DNA of 64,000 nucleotides, taken from the NCBI GenBank assembly GCA_963700305.1, contig CAVOXB010000027.1:124001-188000 (forward strand), written 5' to 3'. Of the stretch, positions 44,853 through 53,837 are shown piece by piece. Every line of letters begins with the position of its first letter. Position 1 is the stretch's first letter. Both the position numbers and the translations under genes were made by a program. The notes under the pieces are model-generated. The model was not told where the DNA came from, did not search any database, and was given only the letters and a program-made list of their open reading frames with translations. Origin of the DNA: Desulfomonile sp963700305. Lineage in GTDB: Bacteria; Desulfobacterota; Desulfomonilia; Desulfomonilales; Desulfomonilaceae.

Positions 44853-46648
44853 GTGAAAATTACCCGAAACAATATGAAGGCGCTGATCTTTGGGCTTATT
44901 TGTTTAAGCATGTGGATCGCTATGCCGGTTTTCGGAGATCAATTATTCGCCCCTGAGTATATATGGCAGCGGGGTATAGACTCCAAGACCGATCCTGTGG
45001 AAATTGCCGATACCCACCTCGGGATCCCGTATCGGGATGATGGCGCTATTGACAGTCGAGGCTATTTTACCACCTTTGACCGACCTGATCGGTTCTATGA
45101 TGCCCCAGGGCTGAACTGCAGCGGGTTGGTCGTCTCCGCGTCCAGATTCATTTTCGACAAGAAACTTTTCTTTGGAGGAAGTCACCAAAGATCGTTTGAA
45201 AAACAGCGGGGATAACTCTTCCTTGGGGAAAGACTGGGACTTCGGATGGGACCTTATCCTGAACCTTACGGATGGCAAGCAGCGCAAGGTAATCATGCCC
45301 GACGGAAAAGATTACTCTCTCGAGGGTGCTGACGGCATGACATTGAGGGGCTTCGATTTGCACAACACTGCCGCATGGCAGCGAGTGCTATCTCAAATGC
45401 GGCCAGGCCGGATCTATCTAGGCAGCATAAGCAGGCCAGGGAATGAGAGGCCTTACAAAGTCCTCCATTACCATGTGGTCATGATGCTTCCTGACAGCAA
45501 GGGCGGCGTGTGGTTGTACCATGCGACTCGAAGAAGTAATGTTCATAAAATTAATATCAACACTCCTCAGGGAATGAACCGCTTCATGAGCCAGTTCGGA
45601 GGCTCGCGACGAGGATGCGAAAAAAATACTTGTATTAGAATCCGTGCTGCCGCAGATCGGGCAAGAAATGGCTGCAGATACGACCGGACAGCAGAGCGCT
45701 CAAGAACAACGTCCACCTCAACTTCAAACTGTAGCCACGGAATCCGCTCCGGTGATCGGAGGCTCACGACAAGAGGGCTCAGAGCAGGAAACCTCTGAAG
45801 AAATGGAATCCCAGGTTGAAAAGCCCGTGGTAAAACAAGAGCGGGGCCCGGAAATAGTTATCAACCATTTGTCCGGAAAAGCTTACACGAATTTCCCCGA
45901 GCTGAACTCGTCGATTCCTCGCTTTGTAGACGAAGCAAAGAATGCACTCGCCTTTAAGTTCCAAAATCAAGGCAATGGCCCTCGGCAGGTGCAGATCATT
46001 CTCAAAGCGCCGGATGGGAATTATCAGTACCAGGGACAAATTCCGTCCGGCGAAGAGGAATTTTCTGTGGTCTATCCCAGAGATTTCGGTAAGACTTCTT
46101 CAGGTCTTGTAAAAACAGGCGAGTATTTGATTGACGTCAGGCTCGACGGCGCTCAATGGCTCGCCAATTTGTTTGAAGTTGCGCTTCCGCGGGAGGCCCA
46201 ACCGAAGCTGGTCAGTGTAAAAGTCCCCAATACCGTTGAAGCAGGCAAGGCCTTTACAGTCAGGATTGACGCCCAGAATATGGGATCTGAGTCGGATTAC
46301 GGCGGCATAACCGTGTCTTGCCCCAATCCTTCGGGGCTGAAGATAATTTCTGCTAAGCCGGGGAAGGTGTACGGCTCTGGTAGTACCGTCCTCTCAGTCA
46401 TGAGCGATAAGATCAGGACGAAAGTCCCCATGGCCGAACGCTGGATAGAATTGTGGGGCGAAAACAAAGGTTACGATATGACCGTGCAGCTTCAAGCTGG
46501 GCAGCCCGGCACTTACCCGCTGTATGTGCGTTGCGCTCTCAGAGGAGTAAATGTCAAGAGCAGTGTCATACTTATGGATCCTGCCTCTTCAGATGCTGCC
46601 GACCAGCAGGGATTTCCTGTAAAAGTATATAACATAACTGTGCGATGA
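44853..46648 (+). pseudogene. Exported NlpC/P60-like protein with large C-terminal beta domain, two frameshifts
   Basis: GTG start at 44853 after GGAGG; a TTG three bases earlier is too close to it. Signal peptide (ALIFGLICLSMWIAMPVFGD). The N-terminal domain has a cysteine in GLNCSGLVVS and a histidine in LHYHVVMML, arranged like the NlpC/P60 catalytic Cys and His, with HLGIPYRDDGAI before it as in that family. Breaks: an extra T at 45166-45169 (repaired KKLSLEEVTKDRLKNSG) and an extra base at about 45605 (repaired GGSDEDAKKILVLESVL). The last 300 residues are a Gln/Glu-rich linker, then beta-sandwich-like sequence (RKAFT-like stretches such as VEAGKAFTVRIDAQNMGSES). It likely cuts peptidoglycan peptides or another amide in the periplasm. 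Confidence 0.62.
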
Positions 46649-46696
46649 TTAGCAGCGAGGCTGCCGAACCCGATTCTGACGTGGGAAGGTTTTGGA

Positions 46697-47818
46697 ATGA
46701 AAAAAAAGCATATCATAGCTGCTGGAATGCTTGTGGTTTTGGCCGCTGCATGCCTGGCAGCCGCAGCGCCGAAAGAAGAACCCTGGGCGGAAATTGAAGC
46801 CAGGACCAAATTCCTTCGCACAAAGCACTATATTGAGACTGTGCGTGTGCATTCCGATGTGTTCAAGAGCGCCAAAGCGAAAGGTGGCGTTGATGTTCCC
46901 GGACCATTCCCTGTACATGTGATCCTCCCAGAAGACTACGAAAAGAACGTGAATCGACGCTATGGCGTTGTCTACCTGTTGGGCGGCAAATCCGGCTGGG
47001 ACAATGGACCGGAACTCGGAGGTGCCACGTACTGGTCTGTCTGGTGCAAAACTCCTCTCACTATGGACAATTTGAAATCAGGACAATTAAACCCCGCGAG
47101 TTTCCAGGACAACGTCTCCGACCAGGAACTAAAGGTGTTTAACCAATGGCTGCAGAATGACCCATACGATGATGTCATAGCAGTGGCCGTGTGGAACCCT
47201 GCAGGCGGAAATACCGGACGTTATGAGGATTATCTGTTAGGGGAGGTGATTCCGTTCATAGATGCTCATTACAGGACGGTCCCTCATCGGCTCTTCAGAG
47301 GAATTGACGGTGCTTGTGCTGGAGCGGCTCAAGCGATAATGATTTCGGCTCGCAGACCTGACATTTTCGGGTATGCCGGCGGCCAGCAAACGGATCTCGG
47401 CAGCTATCCCATGACCCCTGACACATGGCGAGCGAACGTGGCCCGAATTAAAAAGGCAGGGGGAATAGCCTACAACATCAATACTAATACTAGGGATGGC
47501 TGCAACACTTACAGTAATGGGGGCAGGCTTTACGAACTGGTCCAGGACATGAAGGCGTCGGGATTTCCAGTGGAAGTAAATGTCTTCCAAAGCTGCGGAC
47601 ATGGTTATTGCGCTTACCGGTATCCAAATGGACATCAGGCTCTTTATTGGTTTTCCAAACAGTTTAAGAAGAACTTTGTCGCGATGGGGATAAATCAAAA
47701 TCAGTCCCGGCAAAGGGTCACATCTGAAAAGGAACCTGCACAGAGGGATTCGGTGCGTGCTCCAGAAAGCGCTGCTGTTGTTCCTGCAAAAGCCAACCGT
47801 CTCCAGGGGTTATGGTGA
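46697..47818 (+). CDS. Exported esterase-family protein with Cys in the nucleophile position
   Basis: 373 residues with a signal peptide (KKKHIIAAGMLVVLAAACLA). The alpha/beta-hydrolase (putative esterase, PF00756-like) pattern is visible: FPVHVILPEDYEKNVNRRYG VVYLLGG, DDVIAVAVWNPAG, YEDYLLGEVIPFIDAHYRTV, and PNGHQALYWF near the C-terminus. The nucleophile elbow, normally GLSMGG, reads DGACAGAA with Cys207 where Ser is expected, as in dienelactone hydrolases. The neighbouring related protein has the normal Ser. It may be a thiol hydrolase or have lost activity. A C-terminal tail after residue 335 is low-complexity. It follows the NlpC-like gene by about 50 bases. Confidence 0.75.
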   Translation: MKKKHIIAAGMLVVLAAACLAAAAPKEEPWAEIEARTKFLRTKHYIETVRVHSDVFKSAKAKGGVDVPGPFPVHVILPEDYEKNVNRRYGVVYLLGGKSGWDNGPELGGATYWSVWCKTPLTMDNLKSGQLNPASFQDNVSDQELKVFNQWLQNDPYDDVIAVAVWNPAGGNTGRYEDYLLGEVIPFIDAHYRTVPHRLFRGIDGACAGAAQAIMISARRPDIFGYAGGQQTDLGSYPMTPDTWRANVARIKKAGGIAYNINTNTRDGCNTYSNGGRLYELVQDMKASGFPVEVNVFQSCGHGYCAYRYPNGHQALYWFSKQFKKNFVAMGINQNQSRQRVTSEKEPAQRDSVRAPESAAVVPAKANRLQGLW

Positions 47819-47878
47819 GTCTACTCAAGCCATAATTGATGAATGCGGCAACCATTTAGTTGTCCGGTGATGCCTTTT

Positions 47879-47945
47879 GTGGGGCAGGCTTTCCAGCCTG
47901 CCTGTCTCAAATGCCATCAATGGCAGGCTGGAAAGCCTGCCCTAC
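47879..47945. repeat. Dispersed inverted repeat, family A pair
   Basis: GTGGGGCAGGCTTTCCAGCC... (47879-47902) and the inverse GGCAGGCTGGAAAGCCTGCC... (47922-47945), 24-base arms with a 19-base spacer. Nearly identical to the pair at 26193-26261. It lies between the two esterase genes. Confidence 0.8.
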
Positions 47946-47999
47946 GTTAGCAGTCCAGCCTTGGACAACTGAATGCTGGCCTCGTGGAGGTCCGGGAAA

Positions 48000-49115
48000 T
48001 TGATAAAAAGAAATGAAAAAGAGAAAAGGGATTTATTCACCGCTTTTCCACGTACCGCCGGCTTAATACTCGGCCTTGCTTCGCTTGCAATGCTACTGAC
48101 TTTTGGGGGATGTTCATCCCGCGAAAAGGATGCTTCCAACGCCCCAGTGCCCCGACCCGCTGCTTCCAAAGAACAGGGCGAAGCCTCAATCATTGCGGAA
48201 AAACAGTCTCCAACGGAGCAGGCTTCTCCTAAAGAGGCAAAACCGCATACAACGGAATCCAATCGACCCGGCCTTCCGCAATCTGCAGCTGGTCCTGTCG
48301 TTGAAAAAATTCCAGGCTATAAAGTTTCCGCTGAGTATCTCACTTTACCATCCAAGCATTTTTCTCAGAACATAACAGCTATAAGCCTTCCCCTAGATTA
48401 TGACAAAAATCCTGATAAATCCTATCCCTTGGTGATCGTGTTCGGCGGGGCTGGAGAATGTGTCAAATCTCCAAGAGAAGGTGCTCTGGCTTGGATGCGT
48501 TACTACAAGACGGATGAGGCGGTTGTCGCATTAGCGACCAACCATCTGGATACAAACCATTTCAGAGGTCTGGTCACCCCCGCCCACCTCAGGGACTTCA
48601 ACCGCAAGCTCAGCTCCAAACCTTACAAAGGAGTAATATTAGCTTGTCCGGCCTCTCCACTCATTTCAGGCCAATTGGGTCCGGAGTTTCCGGAATATGA
48701 GGCGTTTCTGATGGAGGAACTGATTCCAGCCCTGAAGAAACGTTATCGGGTGGCGAGTCAGTCTATCGGAGTTGATGGAGTGTCAATGGGTGGGTCACGG
48801 TCCATGTATTACGGATTCAAATACCCGGAGATATTCTCCAGCGTAGGCTCTGTCCAGGGAGCGTTCGGCCCGTTCATGGACATCTACCGCGATCTGATAA
48901 CCTGGAATGCAGGCGCACTGCGAAAGAGGCATATACAACTGGTAACCAGTGACAAGGACGTTATGGCCGCCTCTGTCTCGAAGCTGCATCAGATGCTCAC
49001 CGCAAACAAAATCCCCCATTCGTACCTTATTCTTTCCGGCCCGCACGATTACATATTCAATCAAGGGCCGGGAGCTTTGTCGCTATTGATGTTCCACGAT
49101 CAGGCCCTCAGGTGA
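48000..49115 (+). CDS. Esterase-family lipoprotein (Ser nucleophile)
   Basis: 371 residues from a TTG at 48000, chosen because GGAGG stands nine bases upstream; an ATG at 47973 lies before that ribosome site. The signal ends in a lipobox (LASLAMLLTFGGC), so the protein is probably lipid-anchored, with a 60-residue Pro/Ala/Glu linker. The hydrolase domain has NPDKSYPLVIVFGGAGECVK, then EYEAFLMEELIPALKKRYRV and the nucleophile elbow GVDGVSMGGSRSMYYG with the expected Ser, and a possible catalytic His in SGPHDYIFNQ. Related to the protein upstream, with which it shares length and layout. Substrate unknown. Confidence 0.75.
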   Translation: MIKRNEKEKRDLFTAFPRTAGLILGLASLAMLLTFGGCSSREKDASNAPVPRPAASKEQGEASIIAEKQSPTEQASPKEAKPHTTESNRPGLPQSAAGPVVEKIPGYKVSAEYLTLPSKHFSQNITAISLPLDYDKNPDKSYPLVIVFGGAGECVKSPREGALAWMRYYKTDEAVVALATNHLDTNHFRGLVTPAHLRDFNRKLSSKPYKGVILACPASPLISGQLGPEFPEYEAFLMEELIPALKKRYRVASQSIGVDGVSMGGSRSMYYGFKYPEIFSSVGSVQGAFGPFMDIYRDLITWNAGALRKRHIQLVTSDKDVMAASVSKLHQMLTANKIPHSYLILSGPHDYIFNQGPGALSLLMFHDQALR

Positions 49116-49151
49116 GAAACAGGCTCTCCGTGCAGGCAGGCAGCGGGAAAA

Positions 49152-50189
49152 GTGAATTTTCAGAAGTTGAATGACCTGATGATCTCCGCACAGGGAGAGC
49201 GCATGTTCACTGGCGCTGCCGTGTTAGTGTCCAGACGCCTGGAGACCTTGTTCGAGGCCTACTATGGAACTGAGGGCGAAAACGGCGCCCGATCAGTCAC
49301 TAAGGACACCCTTTTTGATCTTGCCTCGCTGACCAAAGTGCTTGCCACAACCCCGTGCTGGATGGTGATGGCGGCTAGCAATCCTGAGCTACTGGAACGT
49401 AAAATCTCTCATTGGTTTGCCGATGCACCCCGTGACAAGGCAGGAATTACGCCGAGACACTTGCTGGCGCATTGTTCCGGGCTGCCCACGTGGAGGCCCT
49501 ATTACCTTTACGGCAATCAAACTCAGGAACAGATGAACGCTCGGATATTTTCGCTGCCCCTTGAATATGAGATCGGCCATGGGAGCCTTTATTCTGATCT
49601 CGGATTCATGCTGCTCGCTTCCATTTTGGAGCTGGAAACCGGTCAAAATCTGTCCTCATTTGCCGCGAGCAAGATTTATGAGCCTCTTGGATTGGATTCA
49701 GATTTGCTTTTCTTGCTATCAGGTCAGAATGACAGAGCCGCTCTTACCCGCGAAGATGACCCCCCGGGAATCGTAAACGACCTCAATGCCAGATGCCTCG
49801 GCGGTGTCTCCGGTCACGCAGGGCTGTTCGGGACTGCGAGAGGCGTGGCCGCGTTGGCTGAGCAATTCCTGTCGAGCCTCAACGGCTCCGCAGGGCTTTT
49901 CGATCAGAAGACCATCCGCAGTTTTTGTGATCGAGCCGGGTTCGTGCCCGGTTGCACGAGGGCACTGGGATTCGACACACCTTCAGAAGAAGGTTCCACA
50001 AGCGGTGACAAGTTTTCTCGGGACAGCATCGGTCACACTGGATTTACCGGTGTCTCTTTGTGGATTGATATCCCGAGGGAAATCGTCGTCGTTCTGCTCA
50101 CGAACCGCGTATATATGGGTGAATCGGATTTTCGGATCAAAACCTTCAGGCCGCTTATTCATAACACCATTATGGAATTTTTGGATTAG
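49152..50189 (+). CDS. Serine hydrolase, class C beta-lactamase/penicillin-binding fold
   Basis: 345 residues from a GTG at 49152 with GGGAAAA upstream. Family motifs: DLASLTKVLATTPC (SxxK with Ser-Leu-Thr-Lys), HLLAHCSGLPTW (the LL.H.SGLP box), GSLYSDLGFMLLA (YxN position reads YSD, as in many esterase-type members), and SIGHTGFTGVSLWID (the HTG motif). No signal peptide is visible, so it may be cytoplasmic or exported by another route. Members act as D-alanine peptidases, esterases or amidases. It sits just after the lipoprotein esterase on the same strand. Confidence 0.85.
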   Translation: MNFQKLNDLMISAQGERMFTGAAVLVSRRLETLFEAYYGTEGENGARSVTKDTLFDLASLTKVLATTPCWMVMAASNPELLERKISHWFADAPRDKAGITPRHLLAHCSGLPTWRPYYLYGNQTQEQMNARIFSLPLEYEIGHGSLYSDLGFMLLASILELETGQNLSSFAASKIYEPLGLDSDLLFLLSGQNDRAALTREDDPPGIVNDLNARCLGGVSGHAGLFGTARGVAALAEQFLSSLNGSAGLFDQKTIRSFCDRAGFVPGCTRALGFDTPSEEGSTSGDKFSRDSIGHTGFTGVSLWIDIPREIVVVLLTNRVYMGESDFRIKTFRPLIHNTIMEFLD

Positions 50190-50200
50190 CAACCGTTCAT

Positions 50201-50371
50201 TTGAACGGGAACGTATTCTCAAACCTGTCATTGAGAGAAGATCTGGATTTGGTCAGGCAGATGGAATCTGCCGAACGCCTGGAGAGCACCTTGACAAGGC
50301 TGGGACTCAAAGCTGATCAAATCAATGAGATCTGGGAAATTCTGCATGGGTATTTGCCGACAAAATCCTAA
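50201..50371 (+). CDS. Possible short helical protein, function unknown
   Basis: Reading from a TTG at 50201 gives 56 residues with a coherent amphipathic helix pattern (LREDLDLVRQMESAERLEST, LTRLGLKADQINEIWEIL) and no codon breaks. The TTG has no convincing ribosome site; an internal ATG near 50264 is an alternative. It follows the serine hydrolase by 11 bases and faces yggS. Could be a spurious reading, but the composition is more protein-like than the other frames. Confidence 0.3.
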   Translation: MNGNVFSNLSLREDLDLVRQMESAERLESTLTRLGLKADQINEIWEILHGYLPTKS

Positions 50372-50416
50372 CCAGATAGCAAAGATGAATCATGTCCCTC
50401 CTCAGTCGATTGACTG

Positions 50417-51097
50417 TCAACGCTGCCCAAACAGCGCTGTTCCTATTCTCACCAGAGTGGCGCCTTCTTCTACTGCCGCCTCGAAATCGCCGGTCATTCC
50501 CATTGAAAGCTCGTTCATTTCGGAAGAAAGGACTCCGGAAGCCTGAAGTCTTTCCCTCAGCTCTCTGAGCTCTGCAAAGTACGGCCGTGCTCGGTCAGGA
50601 TCGTCGAAAAAGGGCGGCATTGTCATTAGTCCCATTAATCTTAAGGCTGGAAGGCTGCAAATAAATTCTGCAAGAGACTGAACCTCGCTTTCGGAAATTC
50701 CCGACTTCTGAGGCTCCGACGCAAGATTCACCTGTATACAAACGCCTATTGTGCGACCGGTTGCTTCACAATGCTTATTGAGCGCGGAAGCAAGTCTCGG
50801 ATCGTCAACAGTCTGGATCACGTGGAATAAATCCGCTGCTTTCCCTGCTTTATTACGTTGCAGGTGTCCGATCATATGGAATTCGACATCGGCATTGCCA
50901 GAAACTGACTCCTGAAGCGCTTCCTGAAGATAATTATGGCCTATTATTCTTATTCCAGCGGCAATCGCTTCTTCGATCTTTTGTTTTCCTTGACTCTTTG
51001 CTGCAGCCACGATGCGCACATCTTCCGGGCTACGAAGTCCGCGTTCAGCGGCGCTCGCTATTCGTTCTTTAATTCGCTCGAGATTTTCCGCAATCAT
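50417..51097 (-). CDS. YggS-family pyridoxal phosphate homeostasis protein
   Basis: 226 residues. PLP-binding alanine-racemase-like barrel: VRIVAAAKSQGKQKIEEAI with the PLP Lys near residue 35, IGHNYLQEAL, EFHMIGHLQRNKAGK, and LSMGMTGDFEAAVEEGATLV RIGTALFG at the C-terminus, all standard for YggS/PROSC. The protein keeps free PLP low and affects amino-acid pools. Its start overlaps the end of the maf gene by 29 bases, so the two are probably coupled. Confidence 0.92.
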   Translation of the reverse strand: MIAENLERIKERIASAAERGLRSPEDVRIVAAAKSQGKQKIEEAIAAGIRIIGHNYLQEALQESVSGNADVEFHMIGHLQRNKAGKAADLFHVIQTVDDPRLASALNKHCEATGRTIGVCIQVNLASEPQKSGISESEVQSLAEFICSLPALRLMGLMTMPPFFDDPDRARPYFAELRELRERLQASGVLSSEMNELSMGMTGDFEAAVEEGATLVRIGTALFGQR

Positions 51098-51701
51098 TGC
51101 ACACGTTGGCCTTTAGAAAATCGAAAATTCCAAGTTGCTGAAGATCTTGAGCCACCTCGCAGAGAGGCAACCCCACGACATTCGTGTACGATCCGGAAAT
51201 GCGTTGCACAATGCCGGAACCGATCCCTTGTATGGCGTACGCTCCAGCCTTGTCCATAGGTTCGCCAGTGGTCACATAGTCCGATATTTCCGGTGTAGCC
51301 AGCTCACGAATGTAGACTTGCGAGACCACGTGTCGAATAGTCTGCTTGTCCGGAAAAGCAGAGTTTACTAACGCATAGCCTGTGTACACTTCATGTGTTC
51401 TGCCGGCGAGCATTGCGAGCATAGCATTGGCTTCTTCCACATCCCCAGGTTTACCCAGTATCTTTTCGTCGATGACCACAATTGTGTCGGCCCCCATTAT
51501 CCACAGACCGGGCATCCGAGGCGAGACGTCCATCGCTTTGGCCAAGGCCAATCTCCTGACGTTTTCGTTGGGCGTTTCGCCGTTCATGACTGTCTCGTCC
51601 ACTGCTGATGGAATGACTATGAAACGGATATTCAACCCTGACAACAGTTCTTTTCTGCGGGGAGAAGCAGAGGCCGAAAACAAGATGTACGTGGTTGTCA
51701 T
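51069..51701 (-). CDS. Maf-family nucleoside triphosphate pyrophosphatase
   Basis: 210 residues. The N-terminal Maf signature is ILFSASASPRRKELLSGLNI, followed by IPSAVDETV, GADTIVVIDEKILGKPGDVE and AGRTHEVYTGYALV. Maf proteins hydrolyse non-canonical nucleoside triphosphates such as dTTP/UTP or m7GTP, and are linked to septum formation in some bacteria. The C-terminal part (TGEPMDKAGAYAIQGIGSGI) is complete. It overlaps yggS downstream. Confidence 0.92.
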   Translation of the reverse strand: MTTTYILFSASASPRRKELLSGLNIRFIVIPSAVDETVMNGETPNENVRRLALAKAMDVSPRMPGLWIMGADTIVVIDEKILGKPGDVEEANAMLAMLAGRTHEVYTGYALVNSAFPDKQTIRHVVSQVYIRELATPEISDYVTTGEPMDKAGAYAIQGIGSGIVQRISGSYTNVVGLPLCEVAQDLQQLGIFDFLKANVCNDCGKSRAN

Positions 51702-52038
51702 TCATATTTGGTTTGCCGATTGTCCTCTCGTCTATTTGGTGGAATAGCTACACGTGGAGCGGCGCAGCGAGATACCGCCCCTTCCGCCTCCTTGTGGGAA
51801 CTCCGTGCCGCTGCTATTCTAATGAATAAATCATACGGTGCAAGGTTAGCAAGTGAATCGGCGTAATGCTTCAGTCGTGAGGAGACAGAAAAGGATTTCA
51901 CCAAAGCCGTAAGGCTTTTCTTTAATCATGATTGATTCCCCACCCAAGACTGAGGCATGTCGGCACACAGTTAAGCTGGACAACCGGATCACCTGCTGTT
52001 AGAAGGACGTGGTCAAGAATGAGCCGAAAGGATACAAA
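51702..52038. other. Intergenic region between maf and the FKBP gene
   Basis: No clear gene or dispersed repeat. It lies between divergent genes and should hold both promoters. The FKBP ribosome site AAAGGA is near 52026-52031. Confidence 0.4.
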
Positions 52039-52455
52039 GTGAAGTTTTATCTATTCGTAGCTGCCCTGGTTTCTGGAATGTTTTTCGTGATTGCGACGGT
52101 CAATGCTGCAGAAAAGGTGTTTACAACGCAGTCAGGCCTGAAAGTGGAAATAATCAAAGAGGGAAACGGACAAAAACCCCAGCCTGGCCAAAAGGTCTCC
52201 GTTCATTACGTGGGAACCCTTCAGGACGGCAAGAAGTTCGACAGCTCCAGAGACAGGGGTGAGCCCATCAGCTTCCCATTGGGACAAGGGCAGGTGATAC
52301 GCGGATGGGACGAGGGTATCGCTCTCCTCAATGTAGGTACCAGAGCCAAACTGACGATACCGCCTGAATTGGGATACGGTCCGAAAGGCGCTGGCGGAGT
52401 CATCCCTCCGAATGCCACCCTCCTTTTTGACGTTGAACTGATGGATGTCAAATAA
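52039..52455 (+). CDS. Exported FKBP-type peptidyl-prolyl cis-trans isomerase
   Basis: 138 residues from a GTG at 52039, preceded by AAAGGA; a GTG at 52009 would put ten polar residues before the signal. Signal peptide KFYLFVAALVSGMFFVIATV, cut near NAA/E. The mature part is a single FKBP domain: GQKVSVHYVGTLQDGKKFDS, SFPLGQGQVIRGWDEGIALL, and PPELGYGPKGAGGVIPPNAT, with the conserved active-site residues present. It would assist folding of exported proteins in the periplasm. Confidence 0.93.
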   Translation: MKFYLFVAALVSGMFFVIATVNAAEKVFTTQSGLKVEIIKEGNGQKPQPGQKVSVHYVGTLQDGKKFDSSRDRGEPISFPLGQGQVIRGWDEGIALLNVGTRAKLTIPPELGYGPKGAGGVIPPNATLLFDVELMDVK

Positions 52456-52496
52456 CAAAACAATTTTGCGGTAAAATTAGTTGGCAAGAAACTTCT

Positions 52497-52529
52497 GACA
52501 AAGCGGATCCCCCAAAGATCCGCTTTGTC
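52497..52529 (+). terminator. Terminator hairpin after the FKBP gene
   Basis: GACAAAGCGGATC (52497-52509) pairs with GATCCGCTTTGTC (52517-52529), perfect 13-base arms, followed by GATCTTTT. It is 42 bases after the FKBP stop and before uppP. Confidence 0.75.
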
Positions 52530-52587
52530 GATCTTTTGGGAGAATATTCGGCTGGGGCCGGCAAGCCATTGTGACGGGAGTTTTGTA

Positions 52588-53402
52588 ATGCTGGATTGGT
52601 GGATAGCTGCAGTGCTTGGAGTTGTTGAAGGCGTTACCGAGTTTCTACCGGTTTCTTCAACCGGTCATTTGATATTGGCCGGCCATTTACTTGGATTCAG
52701 TGGCGAGAAGGCATCTTGCTTCGATGTTTTTATCCAATTGGGAGCAATCTTTGCGGTAGTGTGCCTTTATTACTATCGATTCATCGGCTTGATCCCTGTG
52801 CAAGGATTTTCGGGATTTGCACTGCAGGGTTTCTCAGGGATGAGAGGGATCACTCTGCTCGCTGTAACCACCTTGCCTGCACTGCTGATTGGAGCATTGG
52901 CTCATCGGGCTATAAAGGAATATCTTTTCGGACCTATAACTGTAGTTTGGGCGCTGGGTGTCGGCGGAATCGCCATAATCCTGGTAGAGAGATTCAAACC
53001 TGAATCCTCAGTGGAAGAATTGGACCACTTGAGCTACAAGCAGGCCCTTGCCGTGGGCCTGTTTCAAATACTGGCCATGTGGCCTGGTGTTTCCAGATCA
53101 GCGGCCACCATTCTCGGAGGCATGCTTTCAGGGTTGAACAGAAAAGTCGCGGCGGAGTATTCCTTCCTGGCGGCAGTTCCCGTGATGGTGGCTGCCTCTG
53201 GATACGACCTTTACAAAGGGTGGCAGTTTCTCGCGCGGCTGACTTAGGTTTTTTTGCGGTAGGGTTCATTGTGTCTTTCTTGTCGGCTGCGCTGGCAGTA
53301 AAGACGTTTATCAGTCTTGTGCAGCGTTGGTCTCTAGTGCCGTACGCTTGGTACAGGATTGCTGTCGCGGTTCTCGTGTATCTAATGCTTGTGACACACT
53401 AG
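52588..53402 (+). pseudogene. uppP: Undecaprenyl-diphosphatase UppP (BacA), frameshift near the C-terminus
   Basis: ATG at 52588 after GGGAG. Motifs: GVVEGVTEFLPVSSTGHLIL (the BacA E-rich PVSSTGH signature) and AMWPGVSRSAATILGGMLSG (the second conserved PGxSRSxxT motif), with several transmembrane helices. Near 53236-53238 one G is missing; restoring it turns LARLT-stop into LARADLGFFAVGFIVSFLSA and adds the last two helices (IAVAVLVYLMLVTH) to 53402. The enzyme dephosphorylates undecaprenyl pyrophosphate for cell-wall carrier recycling. Without repair the protein lacks its last 50 residues. Confidence 0.9.
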
Positions 53403-53535
53403 GAAAAAGCGTTGTGAACAAATTGCTGATTCGGCAGGGGATTTATTGATCGGATGCAGGTACAGTCTTTGAGCGCCAATCCTCAAGGGATTAGTCGAAC
53501 GAACCAATCAAGCAGCAAAATAAGACGCACAGTCC

Positions 53536-53706
53536 TTAAGATTCCAGTTGCTTTTGAGACAAATGATCACTGAAGAGTGCAGCGTATTTGAGAATCCAGT
53601 CAATAGCCGCATCCATACCGAGATCTTTGCCGGCCTTCTCGGACTCTATCCATTTGTGCCGCTCTATTTCACGGCTTTGAATTTCGAGGTATTCCTTTAG
53701 GTCCAT
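53536..53706 (-). CDS. Small soluble protein, function unknown
   Basis: 56 residues from the ATG at 53706 (TGAG nearby): DLKEYLEIQSREIERHKWIE, SEKAGKDLGMDAAIDWILKY, AALFSDHLSQ. Fully helical, with a clean coding pattern and normal start and stop. It lies in the gap between uppP and tal-pgi. I cannot name the family. It could modulate a neighbouring enzyme; no evidence either way. Confidence 0.55.
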   Translation of the reverse strand: MDLKEYLEIQSREIERHKWIESEKAGKDLGMDAAIDWILKYAALFSDHLSQKQLES

Positions 53707-53837
53707 TTCGGGAACTCATCTACGTTGTAGACATCCGCCGATTCGTGTAAAATCCTCCACGAGCTATTTTTAGACATATAGACTATGTCTTGTCAAGAGC
53801 AATGTTCCGCGGCGCTCATGATATTCCGGAGGCATAC

